DNA of 64,000 nt from Bifidobacterium goeldii (GTDB taxonomy: Bacteria > Actinomycetota > Actinomycetes > Actinomycetales > Bifidobacteriaceae). The position numbers and the translations under genes are program-made. The stretch spans positions 434,001-498,000 of the forward strand of contig NZ_QXGL01000001.1 of NCBI RefSeq assembly GCF_003951095.1, in the 5' to 3' direction. Positions 1 through 7,757 of this stretch are shown one piece after another. Position 1 is the first letter of the stretch. Each line of letters opens with the position of its first letter. The notes beneath the pieces were generated by a model. It made no database searches, was not told the DNA's origin, and worked only from the letters and a program-made list of their open reading frames with translations.

Positions 1-36
1 TGAAATCGTGTCATTTCAAAAGTCATTTATCTGTCC

Positions 37-70
37 TCAGACACATTGAATTGAGGCTCGATGTTTGCCG
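37..70 (-). repeat. Possible degenerate ychF 3'-end remnant (tail 1)
   Basis: Read on the minus strand, one frame gives NIEPQFNVSEDR and a stop, close to the true YchF end DIVEFKFNVSKK-stop at 8876. The nucleotide match is patchy (the AGACAC, TTGAATT and CGATGT blocks agree). It is the weakest of the four extra tails and could be chance, but it lies exactly at the outer edge of the TetR/MFS module, as the other tails do for theirs. Confidence 0.35.
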
Positions 71-133
71 GTCTTTTTCATCCTGCCTTGTTGTGGATAT
101 TCAAGCACAGCGCATGATAGTCTATTAGACCAT

Positions 134-162
134 TTGACAGACCGACCGACGGTCTGTATGCT
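134..162 (+). promoter_or_regulatory. tetR promoter with embedded operator
   Basis: TTGACA (134-139), a 17-base spacer and TATGCT (157-162) form a good sigma-70-type promoter 32 bases before the tetR start. The spacer and the end of the -35 box (138-156) form a palindrome with 7-base arms, CAGACCG and CGGTCTG, around a 5-base centre. The same arms recur at 950-968 before the transporter gene. A regulator bound here would block polymerase, so autorepression is inferred. Confidence 0.75.
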
Positions 163-193
163 TATCGGCGTCAAGATTGAAAGGTGGAACCGC

Positions 194-856
194 ATGGCGC
201 ACAATACACATCCCAAGGAGACCGAACGACGAATCCTTGATTCCGCCCGCAGACTCTTTACTGAAAAAGGCTACGAGAAGACATCCATCCAGGACATCCT
301 GAACGATCTGGGTCTTTCCAAAGGCGGGCTCTATCACCATTTCAAATCGAAGGAGGCGATCCTTGATCAATTGAACGCCGACGAGTGGGCCGTCACCGCG
401 CGTCTCCTCGACGAACTCATCGAGCGTGATGACATGAGCGCGTTGGAGAAGTTGCGCGCACTCATCATTTCCGCCGTGGACGCCCCCGATCACTTGGATC
501 TCGTTCGATCCCAGCTCGCACTGCTCAAGGATCCCGCGTTCTTCACCGCGAACATGCGCTTCTGGTCGACGGGACTGCCCGAATCCTTCCGCTCGCTCAT
601 CGACATGGGCGTGCAGGACGGCTCGATTCCCACAGCATATCCCGAGGAAGCGGCACAACTGCTCTCGCTCCTCGGCAACTACTGGCTCATGCCCTGCTTC
701 TATCCCGCCGACCGCACCGACATGGAACGCCGTATCCGCTGCCTCGCCACGATGCTTGACGCCATCGGCGTACCGGTGTTCGACGAGACGCTCATCCTAC
801 GAGCGGTCAAAGGCCTCACAGCCCTGACGACAGAGGGGGAAGCGGCGTCCGCATAG
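194..856 (+). CDS. TetR/AcrR family transcriptional regulator
   Basis: This is a 220-residue repressor-type regulator. Residues 10-60 carry the TetR helix-turn-helix (RILDSARRLFTEKGYEKTS, then LGLSKGGLYHHFKSKE). The rest is a helical ligand-binding and dimerisation domain that identifies no ligand. The ATG at 194 is preferred over in-frame upstream starts because the protein then begins directly before the HTH and the start lies below a well-placed promoter. Upstream and downstream palindromes with the same CAGACCG arms point to control of itself and of the efflux gene that follows on the same strand. The family is well recognised; the inducer is unknown. Confidence 0.85.
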   Translation: MAHNTHPKETERRILDSARRLFTEKGYEKTSIQDILNDLGLSKGGLYHHFKSKEAILDQLNADEWAVTARLLDELIERDDMSALEKLRALIISAVDAPDHLDLVRSQLALLKDPAFFTANMRFWSTGLPESFRSLIDMGVQDGSIPTAYPEEAAQLLSLLGNYWLMPCFYPADRTDMERRIRCLATMLDAIGVPVFDETLILRAVKGLTALTTEGEAASA

Positions 857-900
857 GCCGTCCCCGGGCACGCTGGCTTGCAAATTATGGCGCCCAAGTG

Positions 901-939
901 AAAGGACGTTTGTGCGTCCTTTGCCGTGGCGCATTTTTT
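901..939 (+). terminator. Probable terminator after tetR
   Basis: An 8-base perfect stem (AAAGGACG / CGTCCTTT, loop TTTGTG) lies 45 bases after the tetR stop. A run of T follows about 10 bases later, so the fit to an intrinsic terminator is imperfect. Confidence 0.45.
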
Positions 940-949
940 ATCACCATAA

Positions 950-968
950 CAGACCGACGGTCGGTCTG
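950..968 (+). promoter_or_regulatory. TetR operator before the MFS gene
   Basis: CAGACCGACGGTCGGTCTG is a perfect palindrome with 9-base arms around one central base. It shares its arms with the element in the tetR promoter (138-156). It lies 38 bases before the transporter start, so it is very likely the site through which the adjacent TetR protein represses the transporter. Confidence 0.8.
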
Positions 969-1006
969 AATGGATGCCCATGAATACCAAGGAAAGGAAT
1001 TCAATA

Positions 1007-2278
1007 ATGACGAACACGTCCGAATACACGACTCAACCACAAAGCAGCCCAACCGCGGACCCTCTTCACGTACGCGACTTCTATCTGCTTGTCGCAGGTC
1101 TCGGCATATCGCTCTTCGCCAACCTCATGTTGCGGTTCGCCATGTCCATGTGGGTGCTTGACGAGACCGGATCGGCCGCGGCATTCGCGTCCATCCTCAC
1201 AGCGAGTATCCTGCCCACGATCCTGCTCTCGCCTCTTGGCGGCGTGGTGGCGGACCGCATGAACCGCCGGACCGTCATGGTGGCACTCGATGCGCTCTCC
1301 GCCGCAACGGTGCTCGTCTGCGCCACTATCTTCTCGGCCGTCGGCTTCAACCTGGCGGCGATCGCCGTGATGCAGGTGGTGCTCGCCGTGCTCGATGCCA
1401 TGGAGACGCCCACGGTGCAGGCGGCGCTGCCGCAGATGTTCCGCTCCCACGGCGAGGACGTGATGCGTCGCGCGATGGCCGTGGTGAACGTGGTGAACCA
1501 GACAAGCACGCTCGTGCCCGCCGTGATCGGCGGCGTGCTCTACGCGGCGGTGGGCGCCATGCCCATGATGGGCATCACCATCGTGGGATTCGGCACGGCC
1601 GCAGTCGTGGAGTGCTTCATCCGGCTCGGCGCCCCCGAACGCGGTGGCGATGGGCGAACCTCCGCCCTTGATGACCTTGTACGCGCCGGGCGTTTCCTCA
1701 CTCGCGAACGCCCCCATGTACTGTATCTGGTGCTGCTTTGCGCCGCGCTCAACTTTCTGGTGACGGGCTATGCGGAGGTCGGTTTCCCCTACATGGTGCG
1801 GACCGTGCTGGGGTTCGACTCCACGGCGTACGGTCTTGCATACGGTCTCGTGGGAGCGTCGGGCCTGCTCGGCGCGCTCGTCGGCGGACGGATTGCAAAG
1901 TCGCTTTCCATGCGGCGATTCCCGATGGCAATCGTCGCCTTCTCGCTCACCATCCTGCCCCAGGCGCTCGTCATGGCGCTTCCCACCGGCGATGGAGCGC
2001 GCCTTGCGACGCTCACGGCGAGCACCTGCGGAACCATGGTCGCCATCACCCTCGCGAACCTCATCGCCGTGCCAGCGATCCAGATGAGCTGCCCCGAGAA
2101 CATGACCGGCAAGGTGATGTCGCTCGCGCTCTCCACGAGTATGTGCGCCCAGCCTCTCGGGCAGATCGCATACGGCTGGGCGTACAGCGTTTATTCAGCG
2201 GGAGCAGTTCTGGCGATGACGTTCGTGCTGGCCGTTGCCATGTTGCCATTGGTCGCACACGTAGCGCGGAGGTTCTAG
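1007..2278 (+). CDS. MFS efflux transporter (DHA3-like)
   Basis: This 423-residue integral membrane protein fits the 12-helix major facilitator superfamily, in the drug:H+ antiporter-3 type that includes macrolide exporters. The MFS motif A is visible after the second helix (GGVVADRMNRRTVM, about residue 78). Hydrophobic segments alternate with short basic loops through to LAVAMLPLVAHVARRF. The ATG at 1007 is preferred to the one at 974 because AAGGAAAGG lies at a good distance before it. It follows a TetR gene and a strong operator, the usual layout for an inducible efflux pump. The substrate cannot be told from sequence. Confidence 0.82.
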   Translation: MTNTSEYTTQPQSSPTADPLHVRDFYLLVAGLGISLFANLMLRFAMSMWVLDETGSAAAFASILTASILPTILLSPLGGVVADRMNRRTVMVALDALSAATVLVCATIFSAVGFNLAAIAVMQVVLAVLDAMETPTVQAALPQMFRSHGEDVMRRAMAVVNVVNQTSTLVPAVIGGVLYAAVGAMPMMGITIVGFGTAAVVECFIRLGAPERGGDGRTSALDDLVRAGRFLTRERPHVLYLVLLCAALNFLVTGYAEVGFPYMVRTVLGFDSTAYGLAYGLVGASGLLGALVGGRIAKSLSMRRFPMAIVAFSLTILPQALVMALPTGDGARLATLTASTCGTMVAITLANLIAVPAIQMSCPENMTGKVMSLALSTSMCAQPLGQIAYGWAYSVYSAGAVLAMTFVLAVAMLPLVAHVARRF

Positions 2279-2314
2279 GACATGCTCCCCGTCCAAGACC
2301 ATGACACTACCCGG

Positions 2315-2353
2315 CATTCGCCTCTTAGACATTGGGGAGATTGAACTCGTCCG
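2315..2353 (-). repeat. ychF 3'-end remnant (tail 2)
   Basis: On the minus strand this piece matches tail 3 (3762-3807) closely apart from a one-base deletion that breaks the frame. The shared blocks are GAGTTCAA, CTCCCCAA and GTCTAAGA. It sits directly after the hipA stop codon. It is unlike the resident ychF end, so it belongs to the second, foreign tail class. Confidence 0.65.
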
Positions 2354-2354
2354 A

Positions 2355-3617
2355 TTATCCCTTCTCAAGCAGTCTGTTGTTGAGAATCGCGGGCGCGTTC
2401 TTGACCGCGGGCTGCAGTGCGTCGAGCTGCGCGGCAAGTTTCGCCTCGTCCACCACGGGGATGTCGAGCAGCGCTCGGGCCGCGGCGTGCAGATAGTCGT
2501 TCAGTGCCTCGATGCGGCCGTCCTCAAGCGGATACGTCGGATCGTTCTCCAACGTGACGTCCAATGCCTTGCGCAGCATCTCATGCTGCGCGACCCCCAT
2601 GATGGCCGCACACTGGTCTCGGAACGTCATGCGCGAGTTCGACGGCTGACGTTCCTCCAGTACCTTCGGCGTCCACGCACCATGCTCCCAATCGGAGCGC
2701 ATGTCGTTCTTGAACAGCGACATGTTGTGGTCGAACAGAGGCGCCGGGCCGAGGATACGACCGGTGTGGTTGTCGCGCAGGAACCCGTGGTTGTTGGCGT
2801 GACGATCCTGATTGACGATGAGCGCATCGAACACGAGCATCGTGCGCATCGCCTCGAACGATGTTTCCGACACAGCACGGGCGGCCGCGAGAATCTCCGG
2901 GAACGATGCGAGCTGCGTGGCCGCGTAGAACGGCACAAACGATATGTCTTTCGAATTCATGGACGGACACACCGACGCCAGCTTGCCCTTCCAACGCGCC
3001 ATCCGATATTCGACCGCGTTCACGCTGAGCTTGTGCGCCAGTTGCGAGGCGAGATACTCGGAATACGGTTCCAAGCCCGCGTTCGCATACCCTTCGGAAC
3101 CCGCCTTCCACAGCTCCAGGCCACCATCCGTATGCCGCCATGCCTTCGGGAACTGCCCACCCGTTGTCCACTCGCCCGACAGACCGACCGCATGCTTCTC
3201 ACTCGACGTATACCCCGTATACGCCACGATCGCGAGCGTCTCGTCCAACGGATTGTCATACAGATTGATGTCCGCGAAATTCAGATTCTCGTCGTCGTGT
3301 TCGACCCAGAACGAATCGTTGACCGACAATCCCTTGCACAGATCGATGATGCCGAGCGTATCCGCGATGTTCAGTCCGGCCTGCGCGAGGATCTGAGCCG
3401 CGAACTCGCGGTTCTTCGGGATGGTACGCCGCTCCAGCCAAACGGCGAGCTTCGCATCATCCGGCTGAGGGGCCAACGGGAACGGCAGCAGCGTCCGCTT
3501 CGACTCATCAAACCAACGGATACGGGCCTCGACCTTGCCGGCCAACAGCCCTTCACCGTACGCGGCATCAAACCGGAGCAGCGGGGTGTCATACAGACGC
3601 AGCACATAACCGGTCAT
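2355..3617 (-). CDS. HipA-like kinase-domain protein
   Basis: The 420-residue product carries the HipA C-terminal kinase signature. It has an invariant loop of the type N-x-D-R-H-x2-N-x-G (VNQDRHANNHGF, about residue 268) and a metal-binding DH pair (LFDHNMSLF, about residue 292). HipA kinases phosphorylate a cellular protein, classically glutamyl-tRNA synthetase, and act as toxins with HipB. The N-terminal part (a TGYTSSEKHAVGLSGEW-like stretch) resembles stand-alone HipA relatives of Gram-positives rather than E. coli HipA. No HipB-type HTH gene is adjacent, so a toxin role is not assured. A strong GGAGG-rich ribosome site precedes the ATG. The gene is bracketed by two foreign-type ychF tails. 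Confidence 0.7.
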   Translation of the reverse strand: MTGYVLRLYDTPLLRFDAAYGEGLLAGKVEARIRWFDESKRTLLPFPLAPQPDDAKLAVWLERRTIPKNREFAAQILAQAGLNIADTLGIIDLCKGLSVNDSFWVEHDDENLNFADINLYDNPLDETLAIVAYTGYTSSEKHAVGLSGEWTTGGQFPKAWRHTDGGLELWKAGSEGYANAGLEPYSEYLASQLAHKLSVNAVEYRMARWKGKLASVCPSMNSKDISFVPFYAATQLASFPEILAAARAVSETSFEAMRTMLVFDALIVNQDRHANNHGFLRDNHTGRILGPAPLFDHNMSLFKNDMRSDWEHGAWTPKVLEERQPSNSRMTFRDQCAAIMGVAQHEMLRKALDVTLENDPTYPLEDGRIEALNDYLHAAARALLDIPVVDEAKLAAQLDALQPAVKNAPAILNNRLLEKG

Positions 3618-3712
3618 ATCCGCTCCTCCAGCTCCTCCGATCAGATACCCAATGCACCGTGTTCATCACGATGCAACTCCATACGACAACGAAACTGAAT
3701 ACAGTGTAGACA

Positions 3713-3745
3713 AAGGCCTTGGAATCACTGGGATTCCAAGGCCTT
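3713..3745 (-). terminator. ychF-type terminator hairpin (copy)
   Basis: A 14-base perfect stem (AAGGCCTTGGAATC with its complement, loop ACTGG) is nearly the same as the hairpin that follows resident ychF (8817-8851). It lies in the same relative position to tail 3, which shows that the duplicated unit included the terminator. Confidence 0.8.
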
Positions 3746-3761
3746 CAACACTACCCGAAAA

Positions 3762-3807
3762 TCACTTCTTAGACGTTGGGGAGAACTTGAACTCGACGAT
3801 GTCGCCG
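3762..3807 (-). repeat. ychF 3'-end remnant (tail 3, foreign class)
   Basis: The minus strand encodes GDIVEFKFSPTSKK and a stop, in good YchF register. Codons differ from the resident gene at several synonymous positions and the last residues differ (SPTSKK against NVSKK). Upstream of the GGCGAC codons the similarity ends abruptly. It therefore looks like the end of a ychF gene from another strain or species, not a tandem copy of the local one. Confidence 0.8.
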
Positions 3808-3990
3808 GACTGTGTCGCCTCTTGCTCAGAATAGTCACACAACGTTGTGATCATCCTGCACCATCGTAGTGCAGTAAGGCCAAAATCACTGCCAGTCAAG
3901 ACCAGATGCTAAATTCAATGACAACAGCAGCCTTCCACGCCTCCTTACAGTGCGCAACCCGGGAGGCTCTTTTCATTTCCGGAGGTGTCA

Positions 3991-4869
3991 GTGAAGCCCG
4001 CGAAAAACTTGGATGAGATGATCGAACTCATGGAGTCACGGGGCCTGACCGTACCGGATCACGATGAGATGCGCCAGATTTTGTTTGATTCCAACTACTA
4101 TCGGTTGTCCGGTTATTTCCGCGCGTTTCAGATTGATCCAGCGCACGGGGACAACGACTTCAAACCGAACGTCAATGTTTCGGACTTCCTCGAACCGTGT
4201 CGACTGGACGGTGAACTACGTTCCAAGATCCTGCGGGGCACGGCTCTTATCGAGTTGACGGTACGGTCTCGTTTCGCGTATCTCATCGCCCGGAATGGCG
4301 GCGCATACTCATACGCGGACATTGACTCGTACGAGCTGATCACCAACCGCAAAGGCGTCGAGCTTCGCACTTCACTGGTTGCGAACATCCGCAAATGGAT
4401 GGACATGTCGAACGAGATATGCATCCGACACTATCGGAAAGCGAGCGAACCAGTGCCGATATGGGCGGCGGTGGAGACCATGCCGTTCGATACCGTCTCA
4501 CGCATGCTCAGCCTGCATAAGGACACGGAGGCGCTCAAGGAGCTGTACCGGTCGCTTGGCATACGCACCAACCTGCGCACCGCATCCGAGATCATCCACG
4601 CGATGGTCTATCTGCGCAACCTATGCTCGCATCACAGCAGGCTATGGCACCGCGAAATGGTCATCGTGCCGCCGGTCACCCGAGACATGCGCCGCCGATA
4701 CCCGGACTTCGACTACAAGCAACGATCAGTCGCGCAGGCGTTGATCGCGTTGTTCTACCTGACGGATAAGATCAACGGCGACGATTCGTATTTCAATGAG
4801 CTCATTGACTTTCTTTCCGAACATCATCACTACGACGAGGGCATACATCATCCATTGCATTGGGAATAA
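3991..4869 (+). CDS. Abi-family (AbiD/AbiF-like) protein with HEPN-type motif
   Basis: The 292-residue product matches the Abi_2 family of phage abortive-infection proteins. The N-terminal region has the family pattern LDEMIELMESRGL and YYRLSGYFRAF. The C-terminal part has RNLCSHHSRLWHR, in which R209 and H214 form the R-x4-H motif of HEPN ribonucleases. By family knowledge such proteins act as RNA-cleaving toxins that stop growth of infected cells. The GTG at 3991 is chosen because GGAGG (3981-3985) lies five bases before it, while the in-frame GTG at 3985 overlaps that site. An exonuclease gene follows on the same strand, and ychF tails bracket the pair. Confidence 0.82.
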   Translation: MKPAKNLDEMIELMESRGLTVPDHDEMRQILFDSNYYRLSGYFRAFQIDPAHGDNDFKPNVNVSDFLEPCRLDGELRSKILRGTALIELTVRSRFAYLIARNGGAYSYADIDSYELITNRKGVELRTSLVANIRKWMDMSNEICIRHYRKASEPVPIWAAVETMPFDTVSRMLSLHKDTEALKELYRSLGIRTNLRTASEIIHAMVYLRNLCSHHSRLWHREMVIVPPVTRDMRRRYPDFDYKQRSVAQALIALFYLTDKINGDDSYFNELIDFLSEHHHYDEGIHHPLHWE

Positions 4870-4878
4870 GCAAGATCA

Positions 4879-5136
4879 ATGTTTGAAAAAGCGCAACACG
4901 GTTACTTTGCTAAGCCAAGCAATCCGCACTATTCGCCATGGATTGCCCAGGTACTGCCCACTGATATGTCCATGTTGATATGCTTTAGCCAATATGCGAA
5001 GATGCTTGGTACCTGTAACGGGATGAAAGACTCATCCGGCTCAGCCAATATCGGCACACGAGCCAGCAAGAGCAAGATGAAAGATCACGCCGAACGATTC
5101 CAGTTCGGATGCAAGTGCAACGAGGAGGATGCATGA
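4879..5136 (+). CDS. Small hypothetical protein, coupled to the exonuclease gene
   Basis: This 85-codon frame starts 10 bases after the Abi stop and ends with the ATGA overlap that begins the exonuclease gene at 5133. That overlap suggests translational coupling. No domain, membrane segment or signal peptide is recognised, and the ribosome site is weak. The frame fills an otherwise empty 260-base gap inside a defence-like operon. Existence as a protein is uncertain. Confidence 0.33.
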   Translation: MFEKAQHGYFAKPSNPHYSPWIAQVLPTDMSMLICFSQYAKMLGTCNGMKDSSGSANIGTRASKSKMKDHAERFQFGCKCNEEDA

Positions 5137-6686
5137 GATTGTTTTCCTGGCCGTTCGGAAGCCGCAAAGGACGCCATGCATCACAATCTCAAGATGAAGT
5201 ACGGCAAGTCGTTCCTCTACCTCTATCGGACCATCCGGATAATCCAGTAAGCAGATCCGTATCGGCACCAACCGCATTGGTGGAATTCCGCACGGCCGCA
5301 ATAGCGGCCGACGCGGTTGTATTGGATACGGAAACGATCAGTTCAGAGATTGGCACACAAGTGGTGGAGATCGGAGCGATTCTTCTCCGCAATGGCTTTC
5401 CGATTCACGAGTATGAGCAGCTGATCACGCCGGTCGGAGACTTACCTGTATCAGCGAAACTGTTTTCCAAAATCACGGAAGCTGACACCGCTGAACAGCC
5501 CGAGGCCGCACAAGTCATACCAGTATTCATTGAATCGATGATGTCCCTTACAATCATCGGACACAATATCTCATATGACATCGCCGCAATAAACCGGGAA
5601 GCGGATCGAATGGGCTGTCCGCATCTTGCCAACAATGTCATCGATACACAGCGCCTTGGCAGCGACATGTTCCCAAATGCTCCTTCGATGAGTCTTCTTG
5701 AGCTCTCGAAATTGTTGGGTGTCGCCGATGAAGAAGCACATCGCGCGCTTCAGGACGCCAGACAGACGCTTGCGTGCTGGCATCGATTGAGGACCATGGA
5801 CAGGCCAAGGTTTCTATCCACGGAGGAACAACGGAAATCCGCGCAACGTGCCATCACCGAGAGACGCCGTAAAGACAAGATATTCGCCAAAAGCGCCTAT
5901 CTTAAAGGCCTTAGCACCACGCCAATCAACGTCCAGCCAAAAGGTCACATCATCGAGAGCATGGACTGCGGTGTAGAAATTTCCGGCGATGAACATCATC
6001 AAGACATCTTGCGCAGTTACGGATACGACGCATGGCTGTGGGTATACGTGACCGAAGACAGAATTCGTTCTGGCAAATATCTCGGCTATCCGACATATTG
6101 GGTCTACCTTGATGGCGAGGAGATTGGTCACATCAGCAAATACCAGATGGAGCGCCATTGTGGACAGGTTCCCGCCGACGGTGCTGTCATGCTGGCTCAC
6201 ATCCCTGATCGCGCTAAGGACCGAGACCAGAACCAATGGCAGCTTCGTCTACAAATGCCAGACGAGCATGCGCCGGTCGATTTATCTTCACAGGTCGTTC
6301 TACCTTCGAAACCGGAACCTGAGATTAAACCGATTCGGAGTTCGCAGACTCAGAAGGAGAGCATGCGCCGTTCTGAAACTCGCGGCGGGTTCGTCAACGC
6401 CAAGCCTCACAAAATAGTACTATCGCCAACCGAACGGGTAGTGAGTATTGTGCCAACGCAAGGAATAGACATCCTTCTGTCCGACCTTGACGACAACACA
6501 CGCATGTGGGTCACGGTGAGACCGACATCACAATACTTGGCGGTACGATTCACCGGAACTCTTATCGGGACCGTCCCGCTTCCCGACAATCTTGATCCTT
6601 TCGGGAACGAGGCGAAAGTGACCGCAGCGACTATCCGAAGAATCAGCGGAGAAACTCATGTAGAAATTGAGCTCCCGAAAGACTGA
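5133..6686 (+). CDS. DEDDh 3'-5' exonuclease-domain protein
   Basis: Residues 60-220 are an exonuclease domain like DNA polymerase III epsilon (DnaQ). Exo I is D65-T-E67, Exo II is H144-N-x2-Y-D149, and Exo III is H203-x4-D208, so all four metal ligands and the DEDDh histidine are present. The remaining 300 residues are not recognised with confidence; one part (about residues 270-370) and another at the C-terminus look like compact beta-rich domains that could bind nucleic acid. The ATG at 5133 is chosen over 5109 because GAGGAGG lies four bases before it. Such proteins degrade single-stranded DNA or RNA ends. Next to an Abi gene, a defence role is plausible but unproven. Confidence 0.75.
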   Translation: MRLFSWPFGSRKGRHASQSQDEVRQVVPLPLSDHPDNPVSRSVSAPTALVEFRTAAIAADAVVLDTETISSEIGTQVVEIGAILLRNGFPIHEYEQLITPVGDLPVSAKLFSKITEADTAEQPEAAQVIPVFIESMMSLTIIGHNISYDIAAINREADRMGCPHLANNVIDTQRLGSDMFPNAPSMSLLELSKLLGVADEEAHRALQDARQTLACWHRLRTMDRPRFLSTEEQRKSAQRAITERRRKDKIFAKSAYLKGLSTTPINVQPKGHIIESMDCGVEISGDEHHQDILRSYGYDAWLWVYVTEDRIRSGKYLGYPTYWVYLDGEEIGHISKYQMERHCGQVPADGAVMLAHIPDRAKDRDQNQWQLRLQMPDEHAPVDLSSQVVLPSKPEPEIKPIRSSQTQKESMRRSETRGGFVNAKPHKIVLSPTERVVSIVPTQGIDILLSDLDDNTRMWVTVRPTSQYLAVRFTGTLIGTVPLPDNLDPFGNEAKVTAATIRRISGETHVEIELPKD

Positions 6687-6784
6687 TTAGTTCTCGCTGA
6701 CGATCCGCACCTTCCCGCAGACACTCAGACACACGACAAAACGCCCCAAGCACAAGCCCACACAACAACTGAACGCAAATATAA

Positions 6785-6825
6785 GCCGAGACCTTTGGAA
6801 TCACTAAGGTTCAAAAGGCCTCGGC
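6785..6825 (-). terminator. Degenerate ychF-type hairpin
   Basis: GCCGAGACCTTTGGAA pairs with TTCAAAAGGCCTCGGC with few mismatches. The core CTTTGGAATCACT resembles the ychF terminator. It lies in the same place relative to tail 4 as the hairpins beside tail 3 and the resident gene. It could also end exonuclease transcription. Confidence 0.6.
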
Positions 6826-6835
6826 ACTATGCGGC

Positions 6836-6867
6836 GATCACTTCTTAGACACGTTGAATTTAAATTC
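6836..6867 (-). repeat. ychF 3'-end remnant (tail 4, resident class)
   Basis: Thirty-two bases are identical to 8874-8905, the last ten codons and stop of resident ychF plus flank. The minus strand reads VEFKFNVSKK-stop. Beyond position 6867 similarity ends. Because it is identical to the resident end, the module between it and ychF (6868-8816) is probably the newest insertion. Confidence 0.88.
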
Positions 6868-7089
6868 GACCGGCTCGCTCTTCTGCAACAGTCGCTCGTT
6901 CCCACGCATTGATCTCAGTCATCCGCCTTGACAGCGACTCTGCCGGCAATGTACCAATATTCCTGAGTAAGACCACGCGAAACCCCACGAGTCGGGATGC
7001 ACGCCGGGTGAACAACGCCTTATCACCCTTGGTGTTGGCGCCCTCGGCGATGGGGTCACCTGTCCGGAATGGCGGATATGAGTTGAGAC
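6868..7089. other. Unassigned stretch between tail 4 and tetR
   Basis: No recognisable gene is present. A minus-strand frame of 80 codons (6860-7102) runs through it and terminates inside tail 4, but it shows no domain and no ribosome site. The stretch may hold the eroded end of a former gene. Confidence 0.3.
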
Positions 7090-7746
7090 ATGGAGACCTC
7101 ACATGCCAATCCGCCGCCCGTTGCGCCTAAGCCGCGGGACGACGTCGAGTCTGCCATCGAGCGCGCGCTCATCGATCTGCTCAACGAAGGCGCCGATCCG
7201 TCCGGCCCGACGGGGCGCGTTGAGCTGCCATCAGTCAAAACGCTGTGCGCGAAAGCGTTCGTGGCGCGCAGCACGTTCTATGCGCACCACCACCACGTTG
7301 GCGAGGTGCTCGAGACGTTGGAACGTCGACTGGTGAGGGACCTCGAGGAGCTGAACGAGCCGCTGACCGTCAGGGATGCCGATGACGGGGATGCGTACGG
7401 AGCAGCGCGCGTCACGCTCATGCCCACGCTGGACTACATCCGGGCCAACGAGGACGCGTTCCGCGCGCTGCTCGTCTCGGCGCCCGACGTTCGGTTCATT
7501 GAACGATGGAAGGACGCCATCAAGCGGCAATGCAGACTGCGGATGACTGACGGCGGTGAGGAACCACGGACGGAAGGTCCGCGCCGTCCCACTGTCAACC
7601 GCGAGCTGATTCTGGAGATCGTCGCCTCATCGATGGTGTCGGCCACCACGTTCTGGCTGCACGACCCTTCCAAGGTACACGAGCGGGGAGTGGACGGAAT
7701 CGTCAACACGGTGTTCGCCGCACTGGACGCACTGATCGTGCCGTGA
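7090..7746 (+). CDS. TetR-like transcriptional regulator
   Basis: The 218-residue product has an N-terminal segment of TetR form (about residues 20-75: VESAIERALIDLLNEG, then SVKTLCAKAFVARSTFYAHHHHVGE). It is followed by a long helical domain ending in TTFWLHDPSKVHERGVDGIVNTVFAALDAL, which resembles the C-terminal TetR domain found in many Gram-positives. The Y in STFYAHH is the usual HTH landmark. The ribosome site is weak. It converges with the MBL-fold gene, 11 bases between stops. No operator palindrome was seen. Family assignment is fair; target unknown. Confidence 0.7.
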   Translation: METSHANPPPVAPKPRDDVESAIERALIDLLNEGADPSGPTGRVELPSVKTLCAKAFVARSTFYAHHHHVGEVLETLERRLVRDLEELNEPLTVRDADDGDAYGAARVTLMPTLDYIRANEDAFRALLVSAPDVRFIERWKDAIKRQCRLRMTDGGEEPRTEGPRRPTVNRELILEIVASSMVSATTFWLHDPSKVHERGVDGIVNTVFAALDALIVP

Positions 7747-7757
7747 CGTGCGCCATT

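Noticed and set aside
2301..3698. Long plus-strand frame opposite the hipA-like gene
   Set aside because: It mirrors the minus-strand gene in high-GC DNA, has no recognisable domain, and the minus-strand protein carries kinase motifs and a strong ribosome site.
2281..3990. HipB antitoxin partner for the HipA-like gene
   Set aside because: No HTH-encoding frame of suitable size lies on either side; the flanks are ychF tails and terminators.
6860..7102. 80-codon minus-strand frame ending in tail 4
   Set aside because: No ribosome site, no family resemblance, and it ends inside the ychF remnant in the wrong frame; kept only as a note on a possible eroded gene.
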